Below are positions 9,039-18,037 of a stretch of DNA of 64,000 bases, piece after piece. How positions within the stretch are numbered: the stretch's first letter is position 1; the number at the start of each line of letters is the position of its first letter. A model generated the notes under the pieces. The model saw only the letters and a program-made list of their open reading frames with translations, made no database searches and was not told the origin of the DNA. The stretch covers positions 62,001 to 126,000 of the forward strand of contig JAYQBG010000001.1 in assembly GCA_038137215.1 (NCBI GenBank), read 5' to 3'. The DNA comes from JABJAG01 sp038137215. GTDB taxonomy: Bacteria > Pseudomonadota > Alphaproteobacteria > UBA6615. The position numbers and the translations under genes were made by a program.

Positions 9039-9104
9039 ATGCCCTATCTTATCATGCTCCTTTTTATGGTGCTTGCCGCGACAATGGTCAGCTGTGTGCT
9101 CTAG
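9039..9104 (+). CDS. Possible 21-residue hydrophobic micro-ORF
   Basis: An ATG four bases after the pgeF stop opens a 21-codon frame ending at TAG (9102-9104). The predicted peptide is almost wholly hydrophobic, with a lipobox-like MVSC near its end. It overlaps the likely start of the next lipoprotein gene in another frame. It could be a real membrane micropeptide, a translation-coupling leader, or chance. There is no convincing ribosome site and no way to test conservation here. Confidence 0.25.
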   Translation: MPYLIMLLFMVLAATMVSCVL

Positions 9105-9999
9105 GCTTCTTGTTCTCGCCATTCTGGTGCTGACGGCCTGTCAGCCGGTGCCCCGGCCGTTTGAAGCAGGGCGTGAAACCCCCAACGCGCTTTTGCAGCT
9201 CTCGGATACCAGCGGTGTCGCCGTCCTGCCGATCGCTGACGCGCCGCCCGCCACCGCCCGGAAACTCGCCGAAGAGATGGCGGCATCCCTGATTGCACGC
9301 AATGTGCCCGCCTTCGTCACAGGCGGGAACCGGTCAAGCCTGCTGTTGTCCGGTGAGGTCATCGACCCGGGACGGGACGCGAAGATCGTCTGGACATTGT
9401 ACGATTCCACCCGAGAAGAACTCGCCCGCCACGACCAGATTATCGAGGGCACCCCGATCGACCGCTGGGCCGCCGCAGACCCCGAACTCATGGCTCAGCT
9501 AGCCGGCGAAGCGGCACCGGCGATCGCCGTGTTCATCCAGGGCGAAGCCGTTCCCGAGGTTCTCGTGCCGCCCATCTTCGTCGGGGCTGTCAGCGGCGGC
9601 AAGGACGTGGATACGATTCGCCTGGAAACCGCATTGCGACAGGCTTTGCGTCAACAGGGCGCGCGCCTGGCCTCACTCCCCTCGCCCGAAACTTTAGTGG
9701 CCAGCGCGACTGTGCAGATCACACCACTGTCCGACGCACGCAGCGAGGTCGCCATCACCTGGGCGATTCGTGACCCCTATGGCACCGAGATCGGGAAAAT
9801 CGACCAGGCGAGCCCGTTCCCGCGCGAGGCGCTGGCCACCGAGTGGGGCAACATTTCCCGCCAGGCCGGGATCGCCGCGGCGGCAGGCATGGTCGAACTG
9901 GTCTCGCAGATTGACTGGAGTCAGGGTTTCATTCCGCCGGACCCGAAAACCCGTCCTGCGCGTCAATCGGATGCCCCCGGTCTTATCCCCAGAGGGTGA
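9073..9999 (+). CDS. Predicted outer-membrane or periplasmic lipoprotein, unknown function
   Basis: A protein of up to 308 aa with a lipoprotein signal peptide. A hydrophobic LLVLAILVLTAC segment ends in a lipobox Cys near residue 23, followed by QPVPRPFE. The rest looks like alternating beta strands and helices, with a repeated feature around IFVGAVSGGKDVDT. There is no ATG. TTG at 9073 gives a full-length signal peptide, and GTG at 9094 gives a very short one, so the start is uncertain. A lipoprotein between pgeF and prs recurs in related bacteria (from memory). I do not recognise its function. Confidence 0.8.
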   Translation: MPRQWSAVCSRLLVLAILVLTACQPVPRPFEAGRETPNALLQLSDTSGVAVLPIADAPPATARKLAEEMAASLIARNVPAFVTGGNRSSLLLSGEVIDPGRDAKIVWTLYDSTREELARHDQIIEGTPIDRWAAADPELMAQLAGEAAPAIAVFIQGEAVPEVLVPPIFVGAVSGGKDVDTIRLETALRQALRQQGARLASLPSPETLVASATVQITPLSDARSEVAITWAIRDPYGTEIGKIDQASPFPREALATEWGNISRQAGIAAAAGMVELVSQIDWSQGFIPPDPKTRPARQSDAPGLIPRG

Positions 10000-10128
10000 T
10001 TGTTTACACGACCCTGACGGATTGATAATTTCCCGCGCAAGAAATGTCGGGGCTGTCGTGTTTCGGCAAATTCAACAGGTTTCCAGGAAACAACAATTCG
10101 CTGCGATGGCAGCGCGGGGGCAAGTACG

Positions 10129-11061
10129 ATGAAGGTGCTGGCATGCAACAGCAATCGTCCGCTTGCCGAGGCGATTTCGGCATACCTCAATATTGAACTG
10201 ACACGCGCCTCCATTCGGCGATTTTCCGATATGGAAGTGTTCGTGGAAATTCTCGAGAACGTGCGCGGCGAGGATGTCTTCGTTGTGCAGTCCACGTCCT
10301 ATCCTGCCAACGACAATCTGATGGAACTGCTCGTGACGCTGGACGCCCTGCGACGCGGCTCGGCCCGGCGCATCACGGCGGTCATGCCCTACTTCGGATA
10401 CGCCCGGCAGGACCGGAAAACCGGGCCCCGCACCCCCATTTCAGCCAAGCTGGTGGCCAATCTGATCACCCGTGCCGGCGCCGACCGCGTGCTGACACTG
10501 GACCTTCACGCCGGTCAGATTCAGGGGTTCTTCGACATTCCCGTGGACAACCTGTTCGCTGGCCCCCTGTTCTCCGAAGACATCGAAAGCAATGCCAAAA
10601 GCGGCGATCTGGTCGTGATTTCACCCGATGTCGGCGGTGTGGTGCGCGCACGCGGCCTCGCCAAACGGCTTGACGCCGATCTCGCGATCATTGATAAGCG
10701 CCGCGAACGGGCTGGCGTTTCCGAAGTGATGAACATTATCGGTGACGTCGCCGGGCGGCAATGCATTCTGATCGACGATATCTGTGATAGCGCCGGAACA
10801 CTGTGCAACGCTGCCGCAGCGCTGAAGGAGCAAGGCGCCGAGTCGGTTTCCGCGTTTGTGACACATGGTGTCCTCTCGGGTGGAGCCGTCGGGCGCGTGG
10901 CCGCTTCGCCGCTGGAGACCCTGGTGATGACGGACTCGATACAGGCAACCGAAGCGGTGCGTGTGGCGAGCAATATCCGTCAGCTGACCGTCGCACCCCT
11001 GCTGGGCGAAGCGATTGACCGGATCAGCAAGGAAGCCTCGGTTTCAAGCCTGTTCAACTAG
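10129..11061 (+). CDS. prs: Ribose-phosphate pyrophosphokinase
   Basis: Makes PRPP from ribose-5-phosphate and ATP for nucleotide, His and Trp synthesis. At 310 aa it is standard. The N-terminus shows the RFSDMEVFVEI block, then the PYFGYARQDRK catalytic loop and the metal-binding DLHAGQIQGFF. The PRPP-binding loop is DDICDSAGTL in place of the commoner DDMxDTAGT. The upstream 130 bases hold no gene. rplY follows 81 bases downstream. Confidence 0.96.
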   Translation: MKVLACNSNRPLAEAISAYLNIELTRASIRRFSDMEVFVEILENVRGEDVFVVQSTSYPANDNLMELLVTLDALRRGSARRITAVMPYFGYARQDRKTGPRTPISAKLVANLITRAGADRVLTLDLHAGQIQGFFDIPVDNLFAGPLFSEDIESNAKSGDLVVISPDVGGVVRARGLAKRLDADLAIIDKRRERAGVSEVMNIIGDVAGRQCILIDDICDSAGTLCNAAAALKEQGAESVSAFVTHGVLSGGAVGRVAASPLETLVMTDSIQATEAVRVASNIRQLTVAPLLGEAIDRISKEASVSSLFN

Positions 11062-11142
11062 TCTGTCGACGCATCCCGCGTCGAATTGAACCGTTCCGGT
11101 GGTGGCACCCTTGGAGGCATCGCCGGGCTTGAGGAGTGAACA

Positions 11143-11817
11143 ATGTCCGATACCGTGACTTTCAATGCGGAATCGCGCGCGCAGGTAGGCAAGGGGGCCG
11201 CCCGCGCAATTCGTAGAAACGGCCGTGTTCCGGCAGTTGTCTATGGCGCGAACAAAGACCCCGAAGCCATTTCGATCGATCCGGGCCAGTTGCGCGCTGC
11301 GCGAATGCAGCCCGGTTTTTTCGCCACGCTGTTTGATGTGGAGATCGATGGGAAGAGCCAACAGGTGCTGTGCCGCGACTTGCAACTGCATCCCGTCAAT
11401 GACCGTCCCATGCATGCAGATTTTCTGCGGGTGACCGAATCGACCCGGATTAACGTCGAAATCCCTGTCACCTTCGAAAATGAAGAGGCTTCGCCTGGGC
11501 TGAAGGGTGGCGGCGTGCTCAACGTCGTGCGCCACGTGGTCGAGGTGATGTGCCGTGCCGGTGCGATCCCGAACGACATCGTCGTCGATTTGAGCGGTCT
11601 CGAAGTCGGAGACAGCGTGCACATCTCCGAAATCACACTGCCGGACGGCGTCAAACCCACGATCGATGACCGCGACTTTACGATCGCAACCATTGCCGCA
11701 CCGACCGTGGCCGTGGTTGAGGATGACGTCGAAGACGAGGATGCCGAAGGCGAAGACGCCGAGGGCACCGAGGGTGACGACGGTGGTGACAACGAAGGCG
11801 GCGAGGACGACAGCTAA
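11143..11817 (+). CDS. rplY: 50S ribosomal protein L25/Ctc
   Basis: 5S rRNA-binding ribosomal protein of the long Ctc/TL5 type (224 aa). The N-terminal L25 domain (about residues 1-95) is followed by the TL5 beta domain (about 96-190, with the GGGVLNVVRHxVEV block). The tail is highly acidic, made almost only of Asp, Glu and Gly (about 194-224). A clear GAGGAG ribosome site precedes the ATG. The peptidyl-tRNA hydrolase gene follows after 24 bases, a very common pairing. Confidence 0.96.
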   Translation: MSDTVTFNAESRAQVGKGAARAIRRNGRVPAVVYGANKDPEAISIDPGQLRAARMQPGFFATLFDVEIDGKSQQVLCRDLQLHPVNDRPMHADFLRVTESTRINVEIPVTFENEEASPGLKGGGVLNVVRHVVEVMCRAGAIPNDIVVDLSGLEVGDSVHISEITLPDGVKPTIDDRDFTIATIAAPTVAVVEDDVEDEDAEGEDAEGTEGDDGGDNEGGEDDS

Positions 11818-11841
11818 GCCTCCCGCAGGCGGACCAACGCA

Positions 11842-12555
11842 ATGCGACTGGTTGTAGGTCTTGGAAATCCGGGACCGAAATACAGAAACAACCGACACAA
11901 TATCGGCTTCATGGCGGCGGACGAAATCGTTCGCCGCCATGGGCTTTCTGCGCCCCGGTCCAAGTTCCAGGGTGAGGTCAGCGAAGGCGAGATCGGGGGT
12001 GACAAGGTCATGGTTCTCAAACCCGCCACCTTCATGAATGAATCCGGACGCTCCGTCGGCGAAGCGGTCCGTTTCTACAAACTGAATACCGAAGACGTCT
12101 TTGTAATCTATGACGAGATCGACCTGGCCGCCGCGAAAATTCGTGTCAAACAGGGCGGCGGTCATGCCGGCCATAACGGGCTGCGCAGCATTGACGCCCA
12201 TCTCAGCGATAAGAACTACTGGCGGGTCCGGCTGGGGATCGGACATCCGGGCGAAAAATCCCAGGTGAGCAATCACGTCCTCGGAGACTTCTCGAAACAG
12301 GACCGGCTCTGGGTCGAACGGGAACTGGATGCACTGGCCGCCGAGCTGCCGTTGCTGCTCAGCGGTGAGACGAACGACTTAATGAGCCGTGTCGCGATGG
12401 CCGCGCAGGGCGGAAAAGCAAACAAACCGGCAGAGACGCCCGCCCCTCCGGCGGAAGCTCGGCACGAGCACGGCAATCCCGCCGTCAAGGCGGACGAAAC
12501 CGTGCTCGGGCAGGCACTGTCTCGCGCCATGAACCGATTGCGGGGACGCGACTGA
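11842..12555 (+). CDS. pth: Peptidyl-tRNA hydrolase
   Basis: Releases tRNA from prematurely dropped peptidyl-tRNAs. The catalytic His is H19 in an RHNIGF context after GLGNPGPKY, and the active-site Asp lies in the YDEIDL block, followed by GGGHAGHNGL. The enzyme domain ends near residue 185. The remaining roughly 50 residues are a low-complexity extension rich in Ala, Pro, Glu and Lys, as seen in some alphaproteobacterial Pth proteins. One base separates its stop from the ychF ATG, so translation is likely coupled. Confidence 0.95.
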   Translation: MRLVVGLGNPGPKYRNNRHNIGFMAADEIVRRHGLSAPRSKFQGEVSEGEIGGDKVMVLKPATFMNESGRSVGEAVRFYKLNTEDVFVIYDEIDLAAAKIRVKQGGGHAGHNGLRSIDAHLSDKNYWRVRLGIGHPGEKSQVSNHVLGDFSKQDRLWVERELDALAAELPLLLSGETNDLMSRVAMAAQGGKANKPAETPAPPAEARHEHGNPAVKADETVLGQALSRAMNRLRGRD

Positions 12556-12556
12556 T

Positions 12557-13657
12557 ATGGGTTTCAACTGCGGCATCGTGGGCCTCCCGAATGTGGGAAA
12601 ATCCACTCTTTTCAACGCTTTGACGGCAACCGCACAGGCCGAGGCAGCGAACTATCCGTTCTGCACCATTGAACCAAATGCCGGCCGGGTCGCGGTGCCC
12701 GACCCGCGTCTGAATGAACTCGCCACCCTGGCGAAATCCGCCAAGGTGGTGCCGACCTATCTGGAATTCGTGGACATCGCCGGACTGGTCCGCGGCGCGA
12801 GCAAGGGCGAAGGATTGGGTAACAAATTCCTGTCCCATATCCGGGAAGTCGATGCGGTCTGTCATGTGCTGCGTTGTTTCGATGGCGGCGAGGTCACCCA
12901 TGTGGAGGGCAGTGTCGATCCCGTGCGCGATGCCGAGATCGTCGAAACCGAGTTGCTGCTCGCCGACCTGGAAGCCATGGAACGCCGCTTCGAGATGACC
13001 GAGAAGCGCGCCAAGGGCGGCGACAAGGAAGCCCGGGCCCAGATGGCGGTTCTCGAGCCGGTCATTGCCGTCCTGCGTGACGGAAAGCCCGCCCGGACGG
13101 CCGAAATCAACGAAGACCAGATACCCGCCTTCCGGCAGCTGCAACTGATCACCGCCAAACCCGTCCTCTATGTCTGCAATGTGGACGAGGAATCCACCGC
13201 CACCGGCAATGCCCATACGCAGGCGGTCAAGGCAATGGCGACCGAAATGGGTGCCAAGGCGGTTGTGGTTTCGGCCGAGATCGAGGCCGAGGTTGCGCAA
13301 CTCGACAGCCCGGAAGAACGGCTGGAGTTTCTCGAGGGACTGGGCCTGAACGAAACCGGATTGTCCCGGGTCATTCGGGCTGGCTACGAACTTCTTGATC
13401 TGATTACGTTTTTCACGTCCGGCCCGAAGGAAACCCGTGCTTGGACCGTGGCCAAAGGCGCCACCGCGCCCGAAGCTGCCGGTCGGATTCATACCGATTT
13501 CCAGAAGGGCTTCATCCGGGCCGAGACCATCGCCTATGACGACTACATCCAGCATGGCGGCGAACAGGGCGCCAAGGATGCAGGCCGGATGCGCCAGGAA
13601 GGGCGTGACTATGTTGCCCGGGACGGGGACGTGATGCTGTTCCGCTTCAATGTCTGA
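12557..13657 (+). CDS. ychF: Redox-regulated ATPase YchF (Obg-like ATPase)
   Basis: A 366-aa P-loop protein of the Obg/OLA1 family that binds ribosomes and prefers ATP. The G1 loop is GLPNVGKST near residues 8-16. Further motifs are the VDIAGLVRGASKGEGLGNKFL switch region, the altered G4 motif CNVDEES in place of NKxD, and a C-terminal TGS domain ending in DVMLFRFNV. Length and ends match the family exactly. It is the last gene of the prs-rplY-pth-ychF run. Confidence 0.97.
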   Translation: MGFNCGIVGLPNVGKSTLFNALTATAQAEAANYPFCTIEPNAGRVAVPDPRLNELATLAKSAKVVPTYLEFVDIAGLVRGASKGEGLGNKFLSHIREVDAVCHVLRCFDGGEVTHVEGSVDPVRDAEIVETELLLADLEAMERRFEMTEKRAKGGDKEARAQMAVLEPVIAVLRDGKPARTAEINEDQIPAFRQLQLITAKPVLYVCNVDEESTATGNAHTQAVKAMATEMGAKAVVVSAEIEAEVAQLDSPEERLEFLEGLGLNETGLSRVIRAGYELLDLITFFTSGPKETRAWTVAKGATAPEAAGRIHTDFQKGFIRAETIAYDDYIQHGGEQGAKDAGRMRQEGRDYVARDGDVMLFRFNV

Positions 13658-13707
13658 GGCTAGGATGCCGACCGCAACAAAACATCATTTCACCGGGGAG
13701 AGTACAC

Positions 13708-14376
13708 ATGGGTAAGGACCTGAAACTGACCGCGAGCGACGGACACAGCTTTGACGCCTATCAGGCCGATCCGGACGGCGACGTCCGCGGCGGGGTTGTC
13801 ATCATCCAGGAAATTTTCGGCGTTAACGACGACATCCGTGAAACCGTCGACAACTTCGCCAAAGAGGGCTATGTCGCCATCGCCCCGGCGCTGTTCGACC
13901 GGCACGAGCGGGATGCCGTGCTCGGCTTCGATGAAGACGGTATGGCAAAGGGCCGCGCGCTGAAGGGGGCACTCAACTGGGACGATGTCATCAAGGACGT
14001 GAATGCATCCGTTGCCGAGATCGAGGACGCCGGCAAAATCGGCATTGTCGGGTTCTGCATGGGGGGTTCCGTGGCATGGTTTGCCGCCGCGGGTTCACCG
14101 GTCGATGCAGCGGTCTGCTACTATGGCGGCGACATCCTGGCCCATGAGGACAAGTCACCCAATTGCCCGGTCATGTTCCATTGGGGTGCAGAGGATCATG
14201 GAATCCCACTGGACAGTGTGAAGAAGGTCGAGGCGGCCCATCCGGAGATTCCCAGCTTCATCTATGAAGGTGCTGGACACGGCTTCAGCTGCTCGCGACG
14301 CGGATCCTATCACAAGGAAGCTGCCCGCGTGGCAATGGGCCGGACGCTTGAATTCCTCTTGGAAAATATCGGCTGA
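13708..14376 (+). CDS. Dienelactone hydrolase-family alpha/beta hydrolase
   Basis: A 222-aa cytoplasmic hydrolase with the DLH catalytic triad: C117 (GFCMGGS), D163 (GAEDHGI) and H191 (GAGHGF). The N-terminal GGVVIIQEIFGVN strand-loop forms the oxyanion region. A ggggaga ribosome site lies before the ATG. Clc-type dienelactone hydrolases open lactone rings in aromatic degradation, but no such pathway genes are nearby, so the substrate is open. A strong hairpin lies ten bases after its stop. Confidence 0.9.
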   Translation: MGKDLKLTASDGHSFDAYQADPDGDVRGGVVIIQEIFGVNDDIRETVDNFAKEGYVAIAPALFDRHERDAVLGFDEDGMAKGRALKGALNWDDVIKDVNASVAEIEDAGKIGIVGFCMGGSVAWFAAAGSPVDAAVCYYGGDILAHEDKSPNCPVMFHWGAEDHGIPLDSVKKVEAAHPEIPSFIYEGAGHGFSCSRRGSYHKEAARVAMGRTLEFLLENIG

Positions 14377-14385
14377 TCTTTGAAC

Positions 14386-14418
14386 GCGCCCCGCTGCGAT
14401 CAACGCGCAGCGGGGCGC
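14386..14418. terminator. Hairpin between convergent genes
   Basis: A perfect 13-bp inverted repeat (14386-14398 with 14406-14418) with a 7-base loop sits between the stops of the dienelactone hydrolase gene and the convergent chalcone-isomerase-like gene. The stem is nearly all G and C. There is no long T run on either side, so it is a terminator-like structure rather than a textbook intrinsic terminator. Confidence 0.65.
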
Positions 14419-14425
14419 CGTCCGA

Positions 14426-14977
14426 TTATCCGCAGTCTCCGCTCAGCAGCAGGCGGCGCAGGTTCTTCGAGACTGCTTCTTCGCCAATCCAGAGCCGCAG
14501 GAGCGGGCGGAATACGTCATCGTCCGGCATTTCACGGCGGACCGCGCCATTCACGATAAGCCGGGCGCCCATTTCCGGTGCATAGACGATACGGACCTCA
14601 TCACCCGACTCGAAATTCGCATAGATCTCGCGCACGGTCTGTTCCAGTTCCTCACGGACCATCCGGTCCAGCGGCTATGACCAGCTCTGCGGTATGTTGT
14701 CGGGAAGATCCCCGTAAAGAATTTTCAGCTGGACCGCCTTGGGCGTGCTGGCTGCCAGAATCTCATCCTGACCGAGCCCCGCCCGCGGCAGATAGAGCGC
14801 AGCCGCATAGAGGTCGAAAAACAGCGCCTCGCGGGCCCCGCACCCATGCAATTGCAGCGTCTGCGCCCCCGCCCGGATCTGTTCGGGAAAAGTGACACCC
14901 TCGATCTGTGCATAAGCGGCCGGCGTCATGAGGCTGGCAGCCCAGATAACCAGTCCGAAAATCATCGGCTTGCGCAT
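14426..14977 (-). pseudogene. Chalcone-isomerase-like exported protein, interrupted by in-frame TAG
   Basis: Two halves of one reading frame. Residues 1-100 comprise a signal peptide (cleavage near AYA-Q) and the first half of a chalcone-isomerase-like fold (VTFPEQI, LxGCGAREALFFDLYAAALYLP). They end at a TAG (14677-14675). After it the same frame continues with PLDR and a second half that includes RLIVNGAVRREMPDDDVFRPLLRLWIG. Joined, the halves give about 183 residues, the usual length of this bacterial family. An internal ATG at 14662 could allow a restart, but the C-terminal half alone has no signal peptide. It is either a real nonsense mutation, a suppressed amber codon or a base error. 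Confidence 0.8.
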
Positions 14978-15110
14978 TCTTCGATTTCCCTCGTTTCCAG
15001 GAAGCAGCCAGCAACAAGCAGCCGGCTCAAACCCGAAACGTCTGAAAACCGTGGCCGTTCCCCAACGATTTCGCGGCAGTCCCCGCTATCGCGAAGAAAA
15101 TCCCATAGCG

Positions 15111-16007
15111 CTAATCGTCCATCGCCTCTGCGAACACGAGGAACGTGCCGCATGCCTCCTCAGAGGACACGATGACCGCATCCGTGCTGTCCCGCTCGAA
15201 GGCCACCTGCTGGCCACTGAGATACATGGCCGTGACCTGCGGGTCAGCCACCGAAAGTGTCAGTGCTGCCAGACGCGGCAATGCCAGGCCGGGATCAATG
15301 GACTTGTCGTAGTGCCGTTCCGGGAAGGTCCTGGGCGTCACGAAGCACAGAGCATTGCGGCCGGTCTCGACCGTGATGTGACCCCTGCGCTCATCACCCG
15401 TGACCGCATCCGCGCCAAACAGGCGGGCATAGGCTTCTGCCACACCCTCAAGGTCTTCCATGACGATCGTGACTTCGGCAATGCCGTTCGCGCCATTGGG
15501 GTGCGACAACCATCTCGGCCGGCGCACCTCATCCGGGGACAGATGTTCACACGCGAAGGTTTTCAGACCCGGGGTCAGGGACTCGGGCAGATAAACGTTG
15601 CGAAACTTCAGAATTTCATCGCCATCGCCGGTCTCCAGAAGCCGCTGAAGGCTCTCCGGCGGCGAGGCATCCACGCCCTGCCCCTGCAACCAGCGAAAGG
15701 AGGATTCAGCATCCTCGGTTGCCAGCGCGACATTGAGCAGGCCTTCGCCCGTTTCCAGAAACGTATCGAGACCGTGGATGTACTGATCGGCATCGATCAC
15801 ACCGAGAAGTTCGACATAGTCGCTCTCGAACATGATCGTGTAGTTGCCCGTCCCCCAACCGATATGGCGTCCACGCGGAGTCGTCGTGAACCCGAGCCGC
15901 TCGAAGCTCTCGCGCGCACGTTCCAGATCCGCCACACCGATCAGGGCATGGTCGATCCCGGTGATCGGACGATCCGTCACCATTCCGGTGCCATTGGCAT
16001 CAGACAT
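15111..16007 (-). CDS. VOC/glyoxalase-superfamily protein
   Basis: A 298-aa protein with an N-terminal vicinal-oxygen-chelate module. It opens with GIDHALIGVADLERARESFERLGF, the standard first beta-alpha unit with metal-ligand His, and then has GTGNYTIMFESDYVELLGV. A second, more diverged module occupies the C-terminal half. It resembles the large glyoxalase-like domain proteins (Glyoxalase_3 type) of proteobacteria. The substrate is unknown. It lies 120 bases downstream of the MTA phosphorylase gene on the same strand. Confidence 0.82.
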   Translation of the reverse strand: MSDANGTGMVTDRPITGIDHALIGVADLERARESFERLGFTTTPRGRHIGWGTGNYTIMFESDYVELLGVIDADQYIHGLDTFLETGEGLLNVALATEDAESSFRWLQGQGVDASPPESLQRLLETGDGDEILKFRNVYLPESLTPGLKTFACEHLSPDEVRRPRWLSHPNGANGIAEVTIVMEDLEGVAEAYARLFGADAVTGDERRGHITVETGRNALCFVTPRTFPERHYDKSIDPGLALPRLAALTLSVADPQVTAMYLSGQQVAFERDSTDAVIVSSEEACGTFLVFAEAMDD

Positions 16008-16127
16008 CTTTCAAACTCCCAACGCGTACGATCTGGCTCACAGACGCACCATGATCGCTCGACATCCATTGTATTACGTCAATGCCCCAACGGAAAAGGC
16101 GCACCAATCCGGAACGTGAGCCCCGAT

Positions 16128-17018
16128 TCAGCCCAGGACCCGGCCGGCGACCACCTCCAGACGCTGCGCAATCCCCGGATCGCGCGCATCCGGTGCGGTG
16201 ATCAACGCATTGTCGAGGCTCGTGTGGCAGCCCTGGCCACACACCGCATCACGCTCTGAGAGCCGCGGCACAAGGGCACGAATCAGCGCACGGCCCTTGT
16301 CGGCATTTTCAAACAGGATTTTGATCACCTGTTCAACGGTAACGTCGTCATGATCGTCGTGCCAGCAATCGTAATCGGTCACCATGGCCACTGTGGCGTA
16401 GCAGAGTTCCGCTTCGCGGGCGAGTTTGGCTTCCGGCATGTTGGTCATCCCGATCACCGAACAGACCCAGGACCGGTAGAGTTCCGATTCCGCGCGGCTC
16501 GAGAATTGCGGGCCTTCCATCACCAGATAGGTCCCGCCACGCACAGCGTCGATGCCGACCTCATCCGCCGCCGCGGCAAGGTGGTCACCCAGCCGGCTGC
16601 AGACCGGATCGGCCATCGAGACATGTGCAACCAGCCCGGTCTCGAAGAAGGATTTCACCCGCGCAAAGGTTCGGTCGATGAACTGGTCCACGATCACGAA
16701 GGTTCCCGGCGGTAGGTCTTCGCGTAACGATCCCACAGCCGACAGGGACACAATTTCCGTGACACCCACACGCTTGAGCGCCTCGATATTGGCCCGAAAG
16801 TTCAGCTCGGATGGCGGTACCCTGTGGCCGCGCCCGTGGCGAGGCAGAAACACCACCTGCTGTCCGTCCAGGGTGCCGAACATCAGTTCGTCGGACGGCG
16901 CTCCATAGGGCGTATTGACTCCTTCCCAGCGGACATCGCTGAGGCCCTCGATATCGTAGATACCGCTGCCCCCGATAATGCCCAGCACGGGCGGGACGGA
17001 TGCGTGGTTCGCCGCCAT
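16128..17018 (-). CDS. mtnP: S-methyl-5'-thioadenosine phosphorylase
   Basis: Splits methylthioadenosine, a by-product of polyamine synthesis, into adenine and methylthioribose-1-phosphate. At 296 aa it fits the family. It begins with GIIGGSGIYD (phosphate-binding loop), then has FLPRHGRGHRxPPSELNFRANI, an MEGPQFSSRAES block (nucleoside and ribose site) and an IGMTNMPEAKLAREAELCYA block. These point to MTAP rather than PNP. It lies nine bases downstream of the BKACE gene and is probably co-transcribed with it. No methylthioribose salvage genes are visible. Confidence 0.94.
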   Translation of the reverse strand: MAANHASVPPVLGIIGGSGIYDIEGLSDVRWEGVNTPYGAPSDELMFGTLDGQQVVFLPRHGRGHRVPPSELNFRANIEALKRVGVTEIVSLSAVGSLREDLPPGTFVIVDQFIDRTFARVKSFFETGLVAHVSMADPVCSRLGDHLAAAADEVGIDAVRGGTYLVMEGPQFSSRAESELYRSWVCSVIGMTNMPEAKLAREAELCYATVAMVTDYDCWHDDHDDVTVEQVIKILFENADKGRALIRALVPRLSERDAVCGQGCHTSLDNALITAPDARDPGIAQRLEVVAGRVLG

Positions 17019-17027
17019 CCTGCTCTC

Positions 17028-17909
17028 CTACTGGCTGCGCGGCAGCAATTCGAGCAGTTCGGCGGCCCGTTCCGGTTCGACCGGTTCTGCGTCGAGTTCA
17101 CGCATGATTCGCACGGCCTTCTCCACGAGTTGCGCATTGCTGGCGAAGACGCCCTTCTCCAGATAGAGATTATCCTCGAGGCCAACACGCACATGCCCGC
17201 CATTGTTGACGGATTCCGCGACGATCTTGAATTCGGAGCGGCTGATCCCGAAGGCCGCCCAGTTGGCATTGCGCGGCAGCATGCTCTCCATCACCTGCAA
17301 CATCTGCGGTGTCGCCGGTGATCCCCAGGGGATCCCAAGGCAAAGCTGGAACAACGCGGGGCTTTCGATTAGGCCCTTCTCGATCAGGTCAATCGCAAAG
17401 CGGATATGGCCCGGCTCGAAGACTTCGATCTCGGGCTTCACGCCGGCATCCTTGATCATTTCAGCCATCTTGCGCAGATGGGCCGGCGTGTTCATGAACA
17501 CCGCCTCGCCGAAATTCATGGTGCCGCAGTCGAGCGTGCAGATGTCCGGACGCAGTTCCAGAACATGCCGCAGACGAATTTCCGGGGTGGTGAGCGTCGA
17601 TTCCTCGTTGCCCATCATCGGGTTGTCGTCGCTGGGAATAAACCGCGCGCCTTCACCGGTGGTCAGGTTGATCAGGATGTCACAATCGGCGTCGCGAATC
17701 CGTTCCACCACCTCGCGGAAATAGGCCGGGTTCCCCGACCGCGAACCATCCGGCTCGCGCACATGAATATGCGCCACGGCTGCGCCGGCCTGGCGGGCCT
17801 CGATTGCCTCATTAGCAATCTGCTCCGGCGTGATCGGAAAGTTCGGATGATTGTGAAAATTCATATGCCCGCCGGTCAGCGCGGCAGTCACAATGGTTTC
17901 GTTGGCCAT
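17028..17909 (-). CDS. Beta-keto acid cleavage enzyme (BKACE, Kce-like)
   Basis: A 293-aa TIM-barrel enzyme of the 3-keto-5-aminohexanoate cleavage family. It condenses a beta-keto acid with acetyl-CoA to give acetoacetate and a new CoA ester. The zinc-binding HIHVREPDG (about residues 46-54) and the N-terminal TGGHMN block are present, as are NxGxxxVGLEDNLY and C-terminal helices. Family members differ in substrate, and lysine fermentation genes are absent here. The original Kce reaction is therefore unlikely and a carnitine- or other keto-acid role is possible. Confidence 0.88.
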   Translation of the reverse strand: MANETIVTAALTGGHMNFHNHPNFPITPEQIANEAIEARQAGAAVAHIHVREPDGSRSGNPAYFREVVERIRDADCDILINLTTGEGARFIPSDDNPMMGNEESTLTTPEIRLRHVLELRPDICTLDCGTMNFGEAVFMNTPAHLRKMAEMIKDAGVKPEIEVFEPGHIRFAIDLIEKGLIESPALFQLCLGIPWGSPATPQMLQVMESMLPRNANWAAFGISRSEFKIVAESVNNGGHVRVGLEDNLYLEKGVFASNAQLVEKAVRIMRELDAEPVEPERAAELLELLPRSQ

Positions 17910-17985
17910 GTTTCCCCCTTTGCGGTGTTTGTTTTCGGATCGGACCGGTGCGTTAGTGTACCGGAAAGGTCCGTCCGGGCTTACG

Positions 17986-18021
17986 AAAAAGGCCGCTTGC
18001 AGTCCCGCAAGCGGCCTTTTT
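17986..18021. terminator. Bidirectional intrinsic terminator downstream of petC
   Basis: A 15-bp perfect inverted repeat (17986-18000 with 18007-18021) with a 6-base loop. It consists of a GC-rich core flanked by an A5 and a T5 tract. Read on the minus strand it ends the petABC transcript with a T-rich tail, and it would also work on the plus strand. It lies between petC and the BKACE gene. Confidence 0.85.
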
Positions 18022-18037
18022 GCGCGATTCAGAATTC

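Noticed and set aside
11044..12276. Long minus-strand open frame (410 codons)
   Set aside because: It runs antisense across both rplY and pth, two certain genes.
14675..14677. TAG as pyrrolysine
   Set aside because: No pyl genes or tRNA-Pyl are visible, and the family has no special residue here.
14928..16259. Long plus-strand open frame (443 codons)
   Set aside because: It is antisense to the VOC gene and part of the MTA phosphorylase gene.
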